From Dipetalonema caudispina (lineage: Eukaryota; Nematoda; Chromadorea; Rhabditida; Onchocercidae), in NCBI GenBank assembly GCA_013365325.1, contig JABVXV010000252.1, positions 1 to 64,000 of the forward strand: 64,000 nt of DNA. Direction: 5' to 3'. Position 1 is the first letter of the stretch, and each line of letters opens with the position of its first letter. The notes under the pieces are model-generated. The model saw only the letters and a program-made list of their open reading frames with translations. It was not told the origin of the DNA and ran no database searches. Shown here in pieces: positions 24,901 through 38,460 of this stretch. Position numbers and translations under genes: made by a program.

Positions 24901-27900
24901 ATAATTTAGTACAAGAACTGTTTTTGTCATCTTATACTTTCTAGGCAACAAAAATATACAGTTTTTAAGTTAACTTGTTAAACTATTTTTTCATATAAAT
25001 CGGCTGTTAAAGATGTGTCATCGAAATGATACCTGAATTCCAACTATTTGTGCAAAACGGCGTAAAAAAGAAGTTTTTTGAATCCCAACTGTAGATAAAT
25101 ATGCATCGACATTTTCTTCATCAATTGTAAATGCATAATAAAAATCAGCATCTGACTTGACCCGTTCCCAAAGTCTGTGCGATGACATTTGCGCCCAGTC
25201 ATCGTTTTCTTTGCTGCTACTGTTGATCTGCTTCCGACGCTTCGATGATCGTGATTTTCTAACACCATTTATTGGCATCAATACCTGGAAATAATGTATG
25301 GACTTAATTCTATTTCATTCATAAAACCGCTTTTTGATGAACAGCATATTTACTTAAATTTCATTGCTATAACAAAACACCTAGACACACTCTTCAGTTT
25401 TGTACAGTTGAATTAAGACTAATTAGAAAAAGGGATGGAAATTTTTAAAACCTAAAATTGTAATTAAAAGTTGCAAAGGAAAAAAAAAAACGAAAAACAA
25501 AAACTAACTTCCTCATTAGACGGTGTTAGAGGCTCAGTTGATGGACTTAGAAGACAATTTAGGAAATGTGATACTGCCGCTGCTGTATGCGCTGATGACA
25601 CAGGTTGCAGGTAACTACGAAAGATATGTTTTGCACATCGACATAACAACTCAGTGATACAGATCACCTAAAATTTAAAACTGCCAGTGTCAAATGAGTA
25701 AATCATTGAAAAACATAGGATATATGAGATAAGCAATAGGCACATTAAGTACGATGGTAACTGACATGAAACAAATAAAAAGTTTCTACACATTCTAATT
25801 CGCGAAAACGATAAGTTTTTTAAACAAAAACATTCTAAACAAGATAATAAGCATACGTATGACACATTAACTACGTAACACATTTAATAATATGAAATCA
25901 TCGAGAATAGATTCCAGTACAGTAAAAATAAATGAGAAATTAATTACTTACCTTAAGGTAAGTCAACTGCCCAACATTTTGGATATTTTTCGTCAATTTA
26001 CCCAGGTATCGGATATTAATACCGCGTGAATGTAACGAATCACTGAGTGATGCACCATCCAATGGCATTATCGTACGTTGCAAACAGTCACGAACGAAAT
26101 TCGGCAATTGCTAAATGAAATATTAGTTATGACGAAAATAATAATAAACATTTTTAAGAAATGATAATTCTAAAATTAGCAGGATTATTCACTTCATAAC
26201 TATGTTGCTTCTTTAAAGTTACATATGATGAATTAATGAGCTTGTTAGATCAACATTACTCCATACGATCACTGAAAAATACGTTTATTCCACTAGCAAT
26301 TTCAGTCTTACAGATATCAAGAAATTCAACAAAAAATAAGCACTTGAAATAGTGCATCGTATACCTGTACGACTAAGAATTCAGCTGCTTCAGCTACCAA
26401 ACGTCGCTGCTTTGCAATATCTTCATTCCCAGCATGACGTACCGTTGAACAATAACAATCCGGGTTAAATCTAATATCAAATGCATCCGTACGAACTGAT
26501 CCTACTGCCCTTGCTGCTTTTGCCATTATCTTCAGAATAACAAAACATCATTTTTTTTCAGAGGAGAATCTTTAAAAAATATAGAGATTCTAATAGATTT
26601 GCAAGCTTCAAAAGTCAGATTTGTTTGAAAATTATGGCAACGAAAAACTATTGTAAATCTAACAAGACATTAATATTAACCGCTGGAAGTAAATCATGTC
26701 AGAGCATTTACCTGTTCAGATATTCCCTTATCTAAACTGTCAACTTTCTTCTCATCACTATCAATAGTCTCTTCCATAATTTTTTTCGCTGTTTCAGTTT
26801 CCAGCAGTGGCATCCCATCAACTTTCATATCAGCGGCTATTTCATTCTGCAGAAGAAAATACGATATTTCCTAGTTCTGATTAATAAAATATTAAAAAAA
26901 GAAATTAGGTTAGAATAATCTGAAAAAATTGATAGGACATAAACATTGTTGCCACTGATAAGATTCACCGATCTTATGATAATCAAATTAGTAGCTAATT
27001 TATAGCAATAAATATTTTATAATAATGTTCTAAATTAGTTCAAAACTAACAATGTCACCGCTACCTTTCAGTCCAAATTATTTGGTAAAACTTTACGTTG
27101 ATATTTCTTAAGACATTCGAATCGATTCGAAAATTAAATTAGCAAGGTAAAAAAATAACGCACGTCGTTCTCTTAATGATTTCTGTTGATAAATGTTTGC
27201 AAAAATTGATAAGCAAGCAAAGAAGAACCAAAAAAAGACAACAATTCTGTTTCAGTATTTAATTTATTACCACTAATAAATAACCTCCTTAAATTTTTAG
27301 AAAATATTAACATCCAAAATATTTCAAATTAAACTACCTTGATTTGATTCATAATTGCATCCTCTTGTATCGTTCCATTGAATCCGTCCACTTTTGGAAT
27401 GGCATCTTCTTTCTGTTTTGCTTCATTCGTATCATCATCACTTTCCGCTGCCAACAATCCTAGCCTAGTTTGTTGTACGTGATACGCAGCTATACGAATA
27501 AACATCAAATAACGGCACCTTCAAGCAAAACAAAAAATTAATGTTAAACTATTTCATCTTTCATTATATGAAGTGGGCAGGCTATACCAAAAGCTACACA
27601 TCACGCAAGGGTTATTCTGATATATCGCAAGCATCATTTAATTATATCATAATTGCAAATGCATACTACTGCAACAACCACCTGAAACACTGTACGCTAA
27701 GGTTCTGTTTAGAATTTCCGAATAAAAAAAGTAAGCGGAATGTAAAATATTGAAAAGCAAAACAAAACACTTGACAAAAAAAAAAAGAAAAACAAACTCG
27801 ACGAAAGCCTCAATTAGTTCCTGCCTCAGCGAAGCAAGTTTATGAGGAAAAGGACGTGGATATCCGTTTGCCTTGCAAATATCAGTTACTTCTGCATCTT

Positions 27901-30900
27901 CAAGATAATTTACATCTGGTGGAAAAGTTCTTAATAGATCTAAAATATAATGTCGCGAATCGTTTCCAACAATACCCTGAAAATAGCGAACAATTAGTAG
28001 ACAAACTAATGTTACTGTTTGTTGCAACCAGAATTTCCATTTTGGTTTTACACGTTCATTTCAACGGTAATTCATCTTGAAAAACGAGATTCTAGCTCGA
28101 TTATGGCAAATCCTTCATTAAACCCCTTATCCTTTGGATAACGAGTTATTTCGTTCAACAATAGTTTATCTTAGGATCTTATTTGTTGGTTTTCGGTTTA
28201 TGCAAAGTATTGTTAAAACGCTGCATCATTTTAGCAATACATTTTGTGAAAGGAATGGTTAAAGAAACTTCTTATTACAACGACCATCAATTTAAAAGAC
28301 ATCTTCTCCCTAAATTGCGAAGAAATTTTCCAGAATTTTAAAATGAACCACCATCATATCGTACTCAGATTGTAAAATAAAAATACCTAGCGGCCTCAAA
28401 AAATCAATGACTAAACAACAACAGTTTGCATTGATGGATAATACTTCCACTAAAATTGAAAAGTTAACGAAGATCTTACTTTAGTTTCAAAAGATGAACA
28501 CAGTTTAATGATTTTTCCATCATCCTTGCCACTGTGAACTTCATGAGGTAAAATTTTCAACTGCTCTGCTGGCTTCGATAATAAATCATGATATTCCTAT
28601 TAAAATGTTTGATAGTTAAGGAAAAAATTGAAGAGTTCACATTATGGTTGAAAAACAGCGAACTTCAACAATTTCTTTTTTGAAGGTACAATTAAACTTG
28701 CATATCGTTTGGACTAAAATATTATAAAATACTTTTATCGACAGTCAAAAAATTAAAACGTTAATTATTCCACAATTCTATAAATTGTACGGTTGCTAAT
28801 GAAAGGAAAAAATCACCTCAGAGCTAACAACTGTTTTACCAAAATCGACCGACCCATAAACAACACTTTGCTCTTGTTCTCTCTCCAAAATACCTGGTAT
28901 AATCGATTGTGCAGTCACTCTGTAATGCATTTCATTTATACGTTACTCAAATTAATAATGCATAAAATTATGATATATAAGCATAAGTAGGACACAACAT
29001 TATGTCTTGCTAGTTACAAGAGGATTTTTACGAAGAATTTGAAATTAAAATATTAAAAGATAGAAGTTGCCAAAAAAAGCTCTTCTCCGCATGACTAAAT
29101 ACCAAAGCTATGTCCATTTCAAAGACTAAACTTTTTTGTGCCCTCATGAATATCCATCATAACCCTAAAAACAGAAATATAATTACCGAAATCCCTTGTA
29201 ATCAACTATGACCATGCCCAAAGTAAAAAGTTTTGAATTATCAAGTTGCGCATAAGCCCGTACACCTTGTAAATCATTCGATGTTGCCGCATGAGCAGCA
29301 GCATCACCTCCCAATTCCTGAAATATAATTGCGAAAATTGTTAAAAAATTGAAGTTCTTTGATACCCAAGTTCCATTCTATTGGATATCTATAAATCAAT
29401 AAAATTCTTTAAACATGTGAAATTGCTCCTTTTTCTGAATTGTGTTCACAGATTCTAAGTAGGTTATCAGAACTAGGGAATTTTCAAGCCAATAATGCTT
29501 GAATCATTATTCTATCTTACATTTCTGTTACATTTCTGATCTTACATTTCTGAAACCCTTAAAATCGGAATAAAAAGCCGAGAATTCAAATATTAATCAT
29601 TGAACAAATATAAACCAGGAATTGTTCGACAGAATGTGCTAATCTACCTTGTAGTGATCTTTAACATCAAATCCAAGAGAAAAGAATATGTTATTCCATA
29701 TATACATATGCGTTCGTGGTTCATCTGCCGGATTTATTGCAACAACGTTGCCATCGATAACTGCCATCGCCCCCAGAAAAACAATTAGATCGTAATTCGG
29801 AGAAGAAACAATCCGTTTTTTTTTTTTTTTTGTTAAACTTTAGCAAGCATAAGAGTCATTAGGGCAAAGTGAACAGTCGTAATCTACAGGAGGTCTTTTC
29901 ATTCCTTCCTGATGGTTATTCAAAAAGCCAAAGAGTACCACTAATATCTATCCTATAATTTACCCTTAAGTATACAAAGTTCCTCAAACGAAACAAAAAA
30001 AAAAATTCTCGGCAGTTTGTGGAACTACTTTGAAAGAACACTAAATTCTTGTTATTAATAAGGAGATACTTAGAACAAGATGTGATAAACAATCACTTTA
30101 ATAGCAGCAGAAACGAAGTCGCTGTGAATTTTAAAGATAGCTCTTTCCCGAATGAGTCGTTCACCGAGTGTTTCACGTGGTAACTCATGGGTAGTTTGTA
30201 GTTCCTCGTTCCAATCACGAATTTGTCCAGGAATATGATCTTCAAGACCAATTTTATGAGGCTGCGTACAGTCTTCTGCACGAATTCCATCTTCGGTTTG
30301 CTCGAACATCGGTGCTACCCATGAATTCACCTGTAAAATATTCGCATACAAGACTAAAAAATGAAATCAAATAAATCCTGAATATCCTTACCATCTCTCC
30401 TCTAATACCGAATTTTCTCGGTTTGGGAATAACGAAAATTATAATTTTTAATTCAACTGCAACCGTTCATCGAGAATAATGTAAGAGGTTTAAAATGAAG
30501 AGGTTACATCACCCATAATTGGTGCAGCTGCGTATTTCATATGCTCCACAAAGCACGCGGATAAATAAGGCTTACATATAACGTCGACAAAAACGCCAAC
30601 TTGATCAATCCTTTGATTCAGATTTATTAGATTGACTATTTAAGCTTTAAAATTCCAATTTAAAAAAGGAAAACTTTCCACTTCCATTCTCAAAAAAACA
30701 ATACCTGATACGGTGTTGGCAATCGCTCGAAAATATGCTTTTCGGAACGTTTCTTCAAAATCAATGTCATAGCTCGTTTAAATGAAATACTGATCGATGA
30801 AAGCAAATCCAACAGTGAATGATGAATAGCCCTATGTGACGGTGAAGGTGTTGGTCGGAAACCTGCTTCGGTGGTTGCATTCACATAAAAGCCTTTCGTA

Positions 30901-33900
30901 CAGCAAGTTATATGATACCGTCGTCCTTCTCGTGTATCAACGGCCAAATAGAGAACATCTCCCTGTGCAGATTTATATAATTTACTGCTAACAGGATGAT
31001 GTGTAAAATTTTCTTCAGATTTTCAGATATTAATATGTCGGAATTTTTAAACCCTATCTCCTCACTGTCATAAATGTTCTTGATTGCAAACCTTCAATTT
31101 TCGATGTCCTGGTGGAGGATTAAATGGTGAAATTGCCAGACTTTTTAACGCTAAAACAGGATCTTTCATTACTGGTAGTAATGGTATTAATGGACGTTCC
31201 TTATATCCTGGCACAACATAATCCGGAGGAGAACAGTCTAACGATCTAAAAAAAATGAGGTATTTTTAACTTGTTATTTTTCGCATCTTTCAATACCAGC
31301 AATCTGTTCATGATTTATCTAATTGAAATATGTTCCACTTTTCTTTTTAACTAATAATTGCAATTTAATGCTCTATTCATTGCTGCGCATTACAGTAGAA
31401 AACTTCTACACAAAGTACTATTTAACAGGTCGATGGAATCAATAATGCAGTACACTACAATACTTTTCGAAGAAAATCTGCTCTGTAATGAAACACTTAC
31501 TTATCAGCATTTTTTTTACGATCTCCTAGTGTCATTGTAGCAAGATATGACAACGATGCACCATCAGTACCATTAACAGCATCAGACATATCAAGGGAAC
31601 GAATTAGATCGCGAACATGTCGAACATGAATTCGAGCCTCTCGGGTTGTATACGGTTCTAAAACAATCATATGATATTTCGACAAGAATTTTGATATTTT
31701 ATATAAGTGGAGATTTCAAAAAACTCGATATTACTCGCTGATATATTTGCTGCAAGGATCCCACATTTGTTTGTTTTTTTTTTTCTTGTTTAGGTACCAA
31801 TGATTAAGAACACTTTTCTCACTTTTCTGATAAATTCGTATAAATTTGAAATCTTTGTATTCAGTATTACTTTCACGTTTAATACATATGTCTATACCAC
31901 AGCTCTGCACATCATAGCTATGAATGACTTTTACACGTATTGATAACGATGCATACGTATAATGGAGCTTGATGATAACTTAATGAAAGTTGACTTCTAT
32001 CAACGATCCGTTAAATAATGTTTGGTATATTTTAACTTTCCGAGAAATTCCCAACCAAATTACATTGAAACGGAAGAAGCCATATCCTTGCCTTCGACAA
32101 CTCTCAACACAGATCCATCTGTAAGACCAGCAACATTTTTCAATTCGGTAAAATGATCCAACGAAACGCCATTTAACTGCAAGCTGAAACACGTACGATG
32201 ACATGTTGCTTCACGTTCTAGCAGCACCTGATGTAGCTCCTGCACCATTTCACTTGAACTTACCTGAAAAGAATTTTTTTTTCTTTTCTGATTAACAACA
32301 TGCACTATTATCAATTTCTAATTTCTACCTATTAAATAAATGTTTAATTTGTTTGTTTTTTTTTTTTCAAGAATTTCGCCATTTAACGAATATACATAGA
32401 ATTCAGATAAAAAAAAAAATCTCAGAAGAGGGTGAACGAAGTAAACAAAAAGAATGAAAAAGAAAAACATAGGAAAGAATAAAAACGAAAAGAAGTGACG
32501 AATACGAGTGTCAATTTCGTTGATCTGCTTTTCTTTTTGTCAAATAGTATATTTGAACTTGGTAAAACTTTAAAAGCACGGAATTTTAATGTATTCCTAA
32601 AGCCGAGAATTCCGAAATTCAATAAAGATTGATATTCTGATTCATAATCGAAATTAACATTCTGATTTAATATGAAGTATTCCAATCAGTGCAAACCTGT
32701 AAATCAAACGGTTCTGCACCAGGTGCAACAATCCGGATACGAAATGTTGCATCGCATTCATCACCCGGACATAATGCCCCATCATCGTTACAGGTTTTTT
32801 CTGCTGCTGAAAACATTATAATGAAATATTTTTATGAATGCAAAGATTTCCTTTGTCGAATCATGAAATTTTTATCCTTACCTATTTGAAGATTTGAAAG
32901 AAAAATAAAAATTCAAAATCAGAAGAACAAAGAAGCAAATAATTAAAGCATTTTTTTAAACGGAAATCGAAACAGTCCTATAGTTTACATTCTAATCTTT
33001 TTTCATTAATGGCGAACACTTCATGAAATTTTTTCTGAGTGGAAACAAAGAATACAAAATTTTGCAAAAATTTTAATGAAACTTGCAAAGGAATTACCCA
33101 AATTCAAATTCATGCTATAATGCATTCTAATATAATACTTCCTGTCATTTCCGCAAGCATGTATGATCTCGAAAAATTTTAACAAAGCAAACAATATTCA
33201 ATTTTATCGAAATAGCTTAAGTGAAGAGGCTAACGAATGAACGCTGCTCTATAATTAATTTCAATGGAGAAGAAAAATGTGTAGACATTCAATATAGCAT
33301 AACAACACTTCGGGATAATTTACCTCATAATTTCATCAGCTTACTTACTGATGTTTATGATGTCTGTAATGAATATTCCTTTCAAATTACCCAGATGACT
33401 GATATATACTAATCGCATACATTTAAACCAATGAACCTTACCAAAACAAATATTTTTTCAAGTGATTTTTTTCACATGTAATTTTTATTTTTGTCTACAT
33501 TTAGTTACTACGGTATTATGTAGTAAGCAAATAATGAATATAATTAGAAAATTTTTCAAAAGCTTGTATAAAATATATAAAAAAACATTATTCTTTGTAA
33601 ATCATACATTTATCGCATTTTAGTATAATAGTGCGATTCATACATGCATGTCAAATTCACATGCATACACGATTTCGAGTCATAATTTCAAATTATTGGA
33701 TTTCAAATAAATGCATAGCATTATCAATGAATGACTTATTACATTTCATGGCATTTCTTACATTTATTATATAATAATATTAATTAGAAGCTATGATATT
33801 GCTAAGTTTTAATCAATTCTTTGCATCCTATTCTGTCCCAGAAATACAATAATGATGGTTTTTTATCCGTTTCGTACATTAATCTAATTCTGTTCAACAG

Positions 33901-35302
33901 AAACATAACTACTATAACCACTTTTAAGTGACATATCAACAGTATTTTTTGCAGCAAAAGAAATGAAACATAAGCTGGTAATTCAGAAATGATGATTCAC
34001 TAATATATCTGTTTATATCTTCTCATTATTCTTTTCAAATATTAGCACAGCAAGTTGTCAGTATTTCGGAAAAAATTGCATGTATTGGATGATCTAATGA
34101 TCGATTGTATCCGGGATTTCTCTTCTGACGACAGATATATAAATGTATTAATTTCAAAGCTTCCGGTTGCAATTTACCTCAGCAAAAATTAAGTGAATTA
34201 GATAATTAAAATAACCGAAAATAGAAAGGAAGAATAACCTGGAGAAACAGCTCCTTCCTCGACGGGTGTTAGTGGCAAATCGGGTGATGATGTTTCGTTG
34301 CCGGAATCATTGGCAGAATTATGCAGTGAACTCTCTTGTCCATCTTCCGCTAATGTCTGAAATATTCATTAAGTAATTACAGGAAATAAATAAACAAGGA
34401 TTTTCAATGACTAAACTTATTGCTTTAATAACAAAACCCATGCATTTTACAATAGTTTGCAAATAAAAATAATTCAAAAAAAATCACCAGGTTTTTGAAA
34501 AATAATTTAGTTTCAACATGAAATCCTGCAAGATTCCATTTAGCGGTAATAAGTTTGGAAAAAATGATTATGACATAACTTTTAAGATAAGTCTGCTATT
34601 AGTTATTTCATACAAGATTAATTGTCGAAATATTACATAAACATATCGACTGCACTTCTAACAAATCATAAAAAAATTTTAATCACTTTTTTTTTTTTTT
34701 TTTTTTGTATAACTATATAAATTATTTACATTTTATCTTTTTAACTCTATTTCAATATCCTATTGTTGCACTATTTATTTTCATCCTCTACTTCAATTCT
34801 ATTCCATCTGTTGTTCTATTTTAACAAACATCACTCTAAAGATGTAATGAAAACAATTACCAGGTATAAATAATTAAATATTCGACATTGAAACAAACAT
34901 ACATACATAAAAATATAAACATATTACGCCTTTATAAATGAATACAAATGTATCAAACAAAATGGAAACAAACATAAAAACATATAGATATAAACACCCT
35001 ATTTACATATTAAAAAAAAAAAGTGAAAATACACATATATTAAATATATCATAATATATTCAACATATCTATATTCAAATACAGATATATTTAATATACA
35101 TATATTTTGTATATAAATATTCAATATAGAATATGTCTATATTAGATATTCAACATGCGAGTATACTATGTACATACCATGTATCAATGTTGGGAAATTT
35201 GACTGGAAAAAAAAAAAAAAAAAAGAAAAAAAATAAAATAACCTTGACAGCTGAGGCAAGAACGGTTTCAGGTGAACAGACGAGTCCATTATCTTCGCCC
35301 AT
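21755..35302 (-). CDS. clu-1: Clustered mitochondria protein CLU-1/CLUH
   Basis: Cytosolic mRNA-binding protein needed for proper mitochondrial distribution and biogenesis (CLU/CLUH family). 25 coding exons, 1388 residues, in order: 35243-35302, 34239-34356, 32697-32806, 32092-32263, 31501-31657, 31092-31245, 30705-30962, 30097-30330, 29648-29773, 29187-29317, 28817-28919, 28480-28596, 27798-27976, 27338-27518, 26712-26846, 26365-26529, 25952-26110, 25509-25667, 25033-25284, 24586-24742, 23989-24209, 23326-23419, 22807-23027, 22377-22544, 21755-22090. An N-terminal ubiquitin-like CLU_N segment ([20 protein letters not shown]) is followed by the CLU domain (about 375-640; [38 protein letters not shown]), then TPR repeats at about 1050-1240 ([20 protein letters not shown]) and a poly-Asn, low-complexity tail. 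Two introns use GC donors. Exon 29648-29773 needs a TG acceptor to stay in frame. Confidence 0.93.
21897..21967 (-). repeat. TTA/AAT trinucleotide run coding poly-asparagine in CLU-1
   Basis: On the coding strand this AAT run, broken once, encodes five Asn, one Ser and 17 Asn near the CLU-1 C-terminus. It lies inside the last exon and keeps the frame, so length changes would only alter the Asn count. The tail after it ([18 protein letters not shown]) is also low complexity. Confidence 0.95.
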
Positions 35303-35313
35303 TGTTTTGCCTG
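35303..35313 (-). promoter_or_regulatory. 3' splice acceptor just upstream of the clu-1 start codon
   Basis: On the minus strand TTGTTTCAG is followed by only eight bases (GCAAAACA) and then the ATG at 35300-35302. A strong acceptor this close to the start is typical of spliced-leader (SL1) trans-splicing in nematodes. A cis-spliced 5' UTR exon further right is the alternative. Confidence 0.55.
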
Positions 35314-37016
35314 AAACAATTAACATATTTCAAATTTTTTTTTCATAAACCTAATTCGTTTTTATTACTCCAAACAAAAAACTGGAATAGCAACAATTGA
35401 AGCTTACAAAAAAAAAAAAAAAAAAAAAAAAAAGGAAAAATTAAAAAAAAAAAAAAAAAAAATAATTCAAAATGATTTAAGATTTTAATTTCTAATTTTT
35501 ATTGATAAAATGTTTTGAATCAATTTCAAAAATATCCATAATTAACTTTGATCCCATACTTTCATCCCAAAATTTCATCAAAATGAAAAAAATAAAGCTT
35601 AAATGATATCAATGATTGAAGATGAAAATTAAAAAAATGTTTAATGAACAATTTGAAGGAAACAATTTTTTAATATTATTGTGGGTGAATTTTTTTTTTT
35701 TTCTGAAAAAGATATTTTTGGAAGCAAATTTTCTGCAAAAAAAAAAAGAAAATTTAGAAAATCAATAATATTCTATCAAATCTTTTTTATTAAATAATTC
35801 AATTATTTTCAAATTAAATAATAATAAATGGAATAAACTTTTGTATAATTTTTAATGAACTATAACCTCATAAATATATGCAAGACAAATGATTAAGCAT
35901 ACAAAATGAATAATAAAAATAAGATGACGTCATAGGAGAAATGAACATGATTGGATAGGATATTATTGAACGGGTAAAGGTCATATATAAGAGGATTGTA
36001 ACGTTATGAGGTGGGAAAAAAAAAAAAAAAAAAAAAATTCCTTATGATAGGTTGATATATATATACAGAGATATTAAGATAGAGGTAGGATATAAGGGGT
36101 AATATGTTAGAAGGTTTAAGATAGTAGTAAATGTGTGGAGATCAGAAGGAATCAAAAAAGGTTTGAATCAATTTCCAATGAGAGACATTTATGTAAATTT
36201 ATGCTAAGATATTTTGATGATATTACGTATGTAATTTTTTTTTTTTCTACTTAATATGTTGGGGAATGATAGGAATTGGATATTATAATCTATTAGCAAT
36301 TATAATTCTAATAAATATTTTTTTTACATGAGAAAAAAAAGAAGGAGAGAGAGAGAGAGAGAGAGGAAGGGAAAAGAAGAGAAGGAATTAATGGTTGTAT
36401 GACTTGACCTTTGACATGTTAACTATCTCATAAGTCATTTGATCTTTAACATATTGACTAATCATATGAATTGATATCTGATAAAAAAGAAAACGAAAGA
36501 AGTATGAGGTCATTTGACACATTAACAAGAAAAGAACAGATAAACAGAGAGTGAAAAAGAGAGAGAGAGAGAGAGATAGAGAGAAAGAATTAATTCTCAC
36601 GTGATTTAATATTAAATTCCGGAAATGTTTACTATTATATTAATCAATCCTAAAAATTTTTCATGCAAATTTATGCTACGGCTTCTCATTTCAAACAATT
36701 TTTCACATCTTATCACTATGATCAATATTATATTCCTTATGATTATTAATACAATGATAAGAATTTTTATATATTCTAAAATATTTATTTTGACATAACA
36801 AAAAAAAAAGAAATTCCGGTTTTCATTCTTTCTATTTTCCGGTATAAGCATTTGTATATCATTGATAAGAATGCAAAAAAAAAAGAAAAGTAAGAAAAGC
36901 AATGAAATGAGGAGAAAACAATCCTGAAACTTAAGTAACAAACTTTGCTAACTGAAATCTTTCTTGCCTATAGTGCCAAGCGAAGAACGAAAACTGAAGA
37001 GTTCGATCATCATTGG

Positions 37017-37184
37017 GTATGTCTATGTCTGTGTCTGTGTCTGTGTCTGTGTATGTATGTCTGTCTGTCTGTTTGCGTATACGTATGTGGACGTCTATGT
37101 ATGTATACATATATATATGTTTGTATGTGTGTATGTGTGTGTGTGTGTATGTGTGTGTGTATGTGTGTATGTGTGTGTGTGTAT
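37017..37184. repeat. Compound GT-rich microsatellite
   Basis: Blocks of GTGTCT, TGTCTG, GTATGT and pure GT follow one another over about 170 bases. The open frames on both strands here are products of the repeat, not genes. Confidence 0.9.
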
Positions 37185-38204
37185 AATAAATGAAAACAGA
37201 GGTAAAACACAAACGATTTTTGTTGCTCGTAATTTTTAAAATTGAAAAACTTTTCATCAAATTTTATTATTATTATTAATTATTATTATTATTAATTATT
37301 ATTACTACTATTATCACGATTATTATTATTATTATTAGATATTTTAATTAAATAAATAAATGAATGGAAGAAAGAGAAATGATGAAATGAATGTAAATGA
37401 TGAGTGAAGTTTGTCAACAATAACATATACTTTTGAACAGTTTAAAGTTTAAGTTTCATTTGTTAATTTTCTGTTTCAAACAACTGACATGTGATATTTC
37501 TCGTTTGCATGCAGTAAGCAATGGCTATTAAAATTTTTGAAAGCATTAAAATTTTATGCAATATAAATGTTACAATAATTTTTTTTTTTTTTTTTTTTTT
37601 TTTTTTCATCCTAAAACATTACATTTTTGTTTGATGATATTAAACTGACAATAGTATCAATATGAATGAATGTATAGAAAATTAAATTAAATTTAAACTT
37701 ATGTTAATTTTATTATTTTCTAAAAGTTTCATTCAAATTTTGTAAAATTAATATTTATTTCATGAATTATATTGTTATTAATCATAAAATTTTTTTTCAG
37801 TAGCATGTAATTTGCATATAATTAAGAAAACAAATAGAATACGCAGAAAAAAAATATATATATACTTATTTGAACTGAAAAACTTAATAATTCATTTGTA
37901 TTACTAAAAAAGAATGGATTTTATCTTATCACAATTTAGCAATATCAGTGATGTTTGTTATTATTCTATTAGTTTACCTATGAAAACTTTTGTCACATTC
38001 CCTCTTTCCTACTTCTTTCCCTCTCTAATGTGATGTTTCAAAATAAATAATAAAAACATTATTTATCAACAGATTGTGACGATATATGTTTGGGTTGAAA
38101 ACTTGGATACAATTTTTTTTTTTTTCTTTAATCAAAGGTAATATTTGATTTCTAAAAAAAAAAGAAAAAATATCTAGAGTTTTTATAGAAAGAAAAACGT
38201 AAAT

Positions 38205-38460
38205 TTACATTAAAATCAGACATAAGATCTGTGATCGATCGAGATCGATGAGTTTATCTGAATGACAAATTTATATCAAAAACACACGTAAGATTTACGG
38301 TCGAGCGAAGATTTACGTCAATATTACGCATAAGATCTATGATCGATCGAGATCGATGAGTTTATCTGAATGGCAAATTTATATCAAAAACACACGTAAG
38401 ATCTACGGTTGAGCGAAGATTTACGTCAACATTACGCGTAAGATCTATGATCGACTGAGA
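38205..38460. repeat. Tandem repeat of a 108-bp unit, about 2.3 copies
   Basis: The phrase C(A/G)TAAGATCT begins at 38221, 38329 and 38437, giving a period of 108. The first two units are nearly identical across TCGATGAGTTTATCTGAATG and AACACACGTAAGAT. Each unit itself looks like two diverged halves of about 54 bp (GATCGATCGAGATC versus GGTCGAGCGAAGAT). It is richer in CG and GATC than its surroundings. Confidence 0.85.

Noticed and set aside
36945..37260. Several frames of Cys/Val or His/Thr repeats on both strands
   Set aside because: All come from the GT-rich microsatellite.
38205..38460. CRISPR-like array
   Set aside because: The repeated unit is 108 bp with no repeat-spacer alternation, and the genome is eukaryotic.
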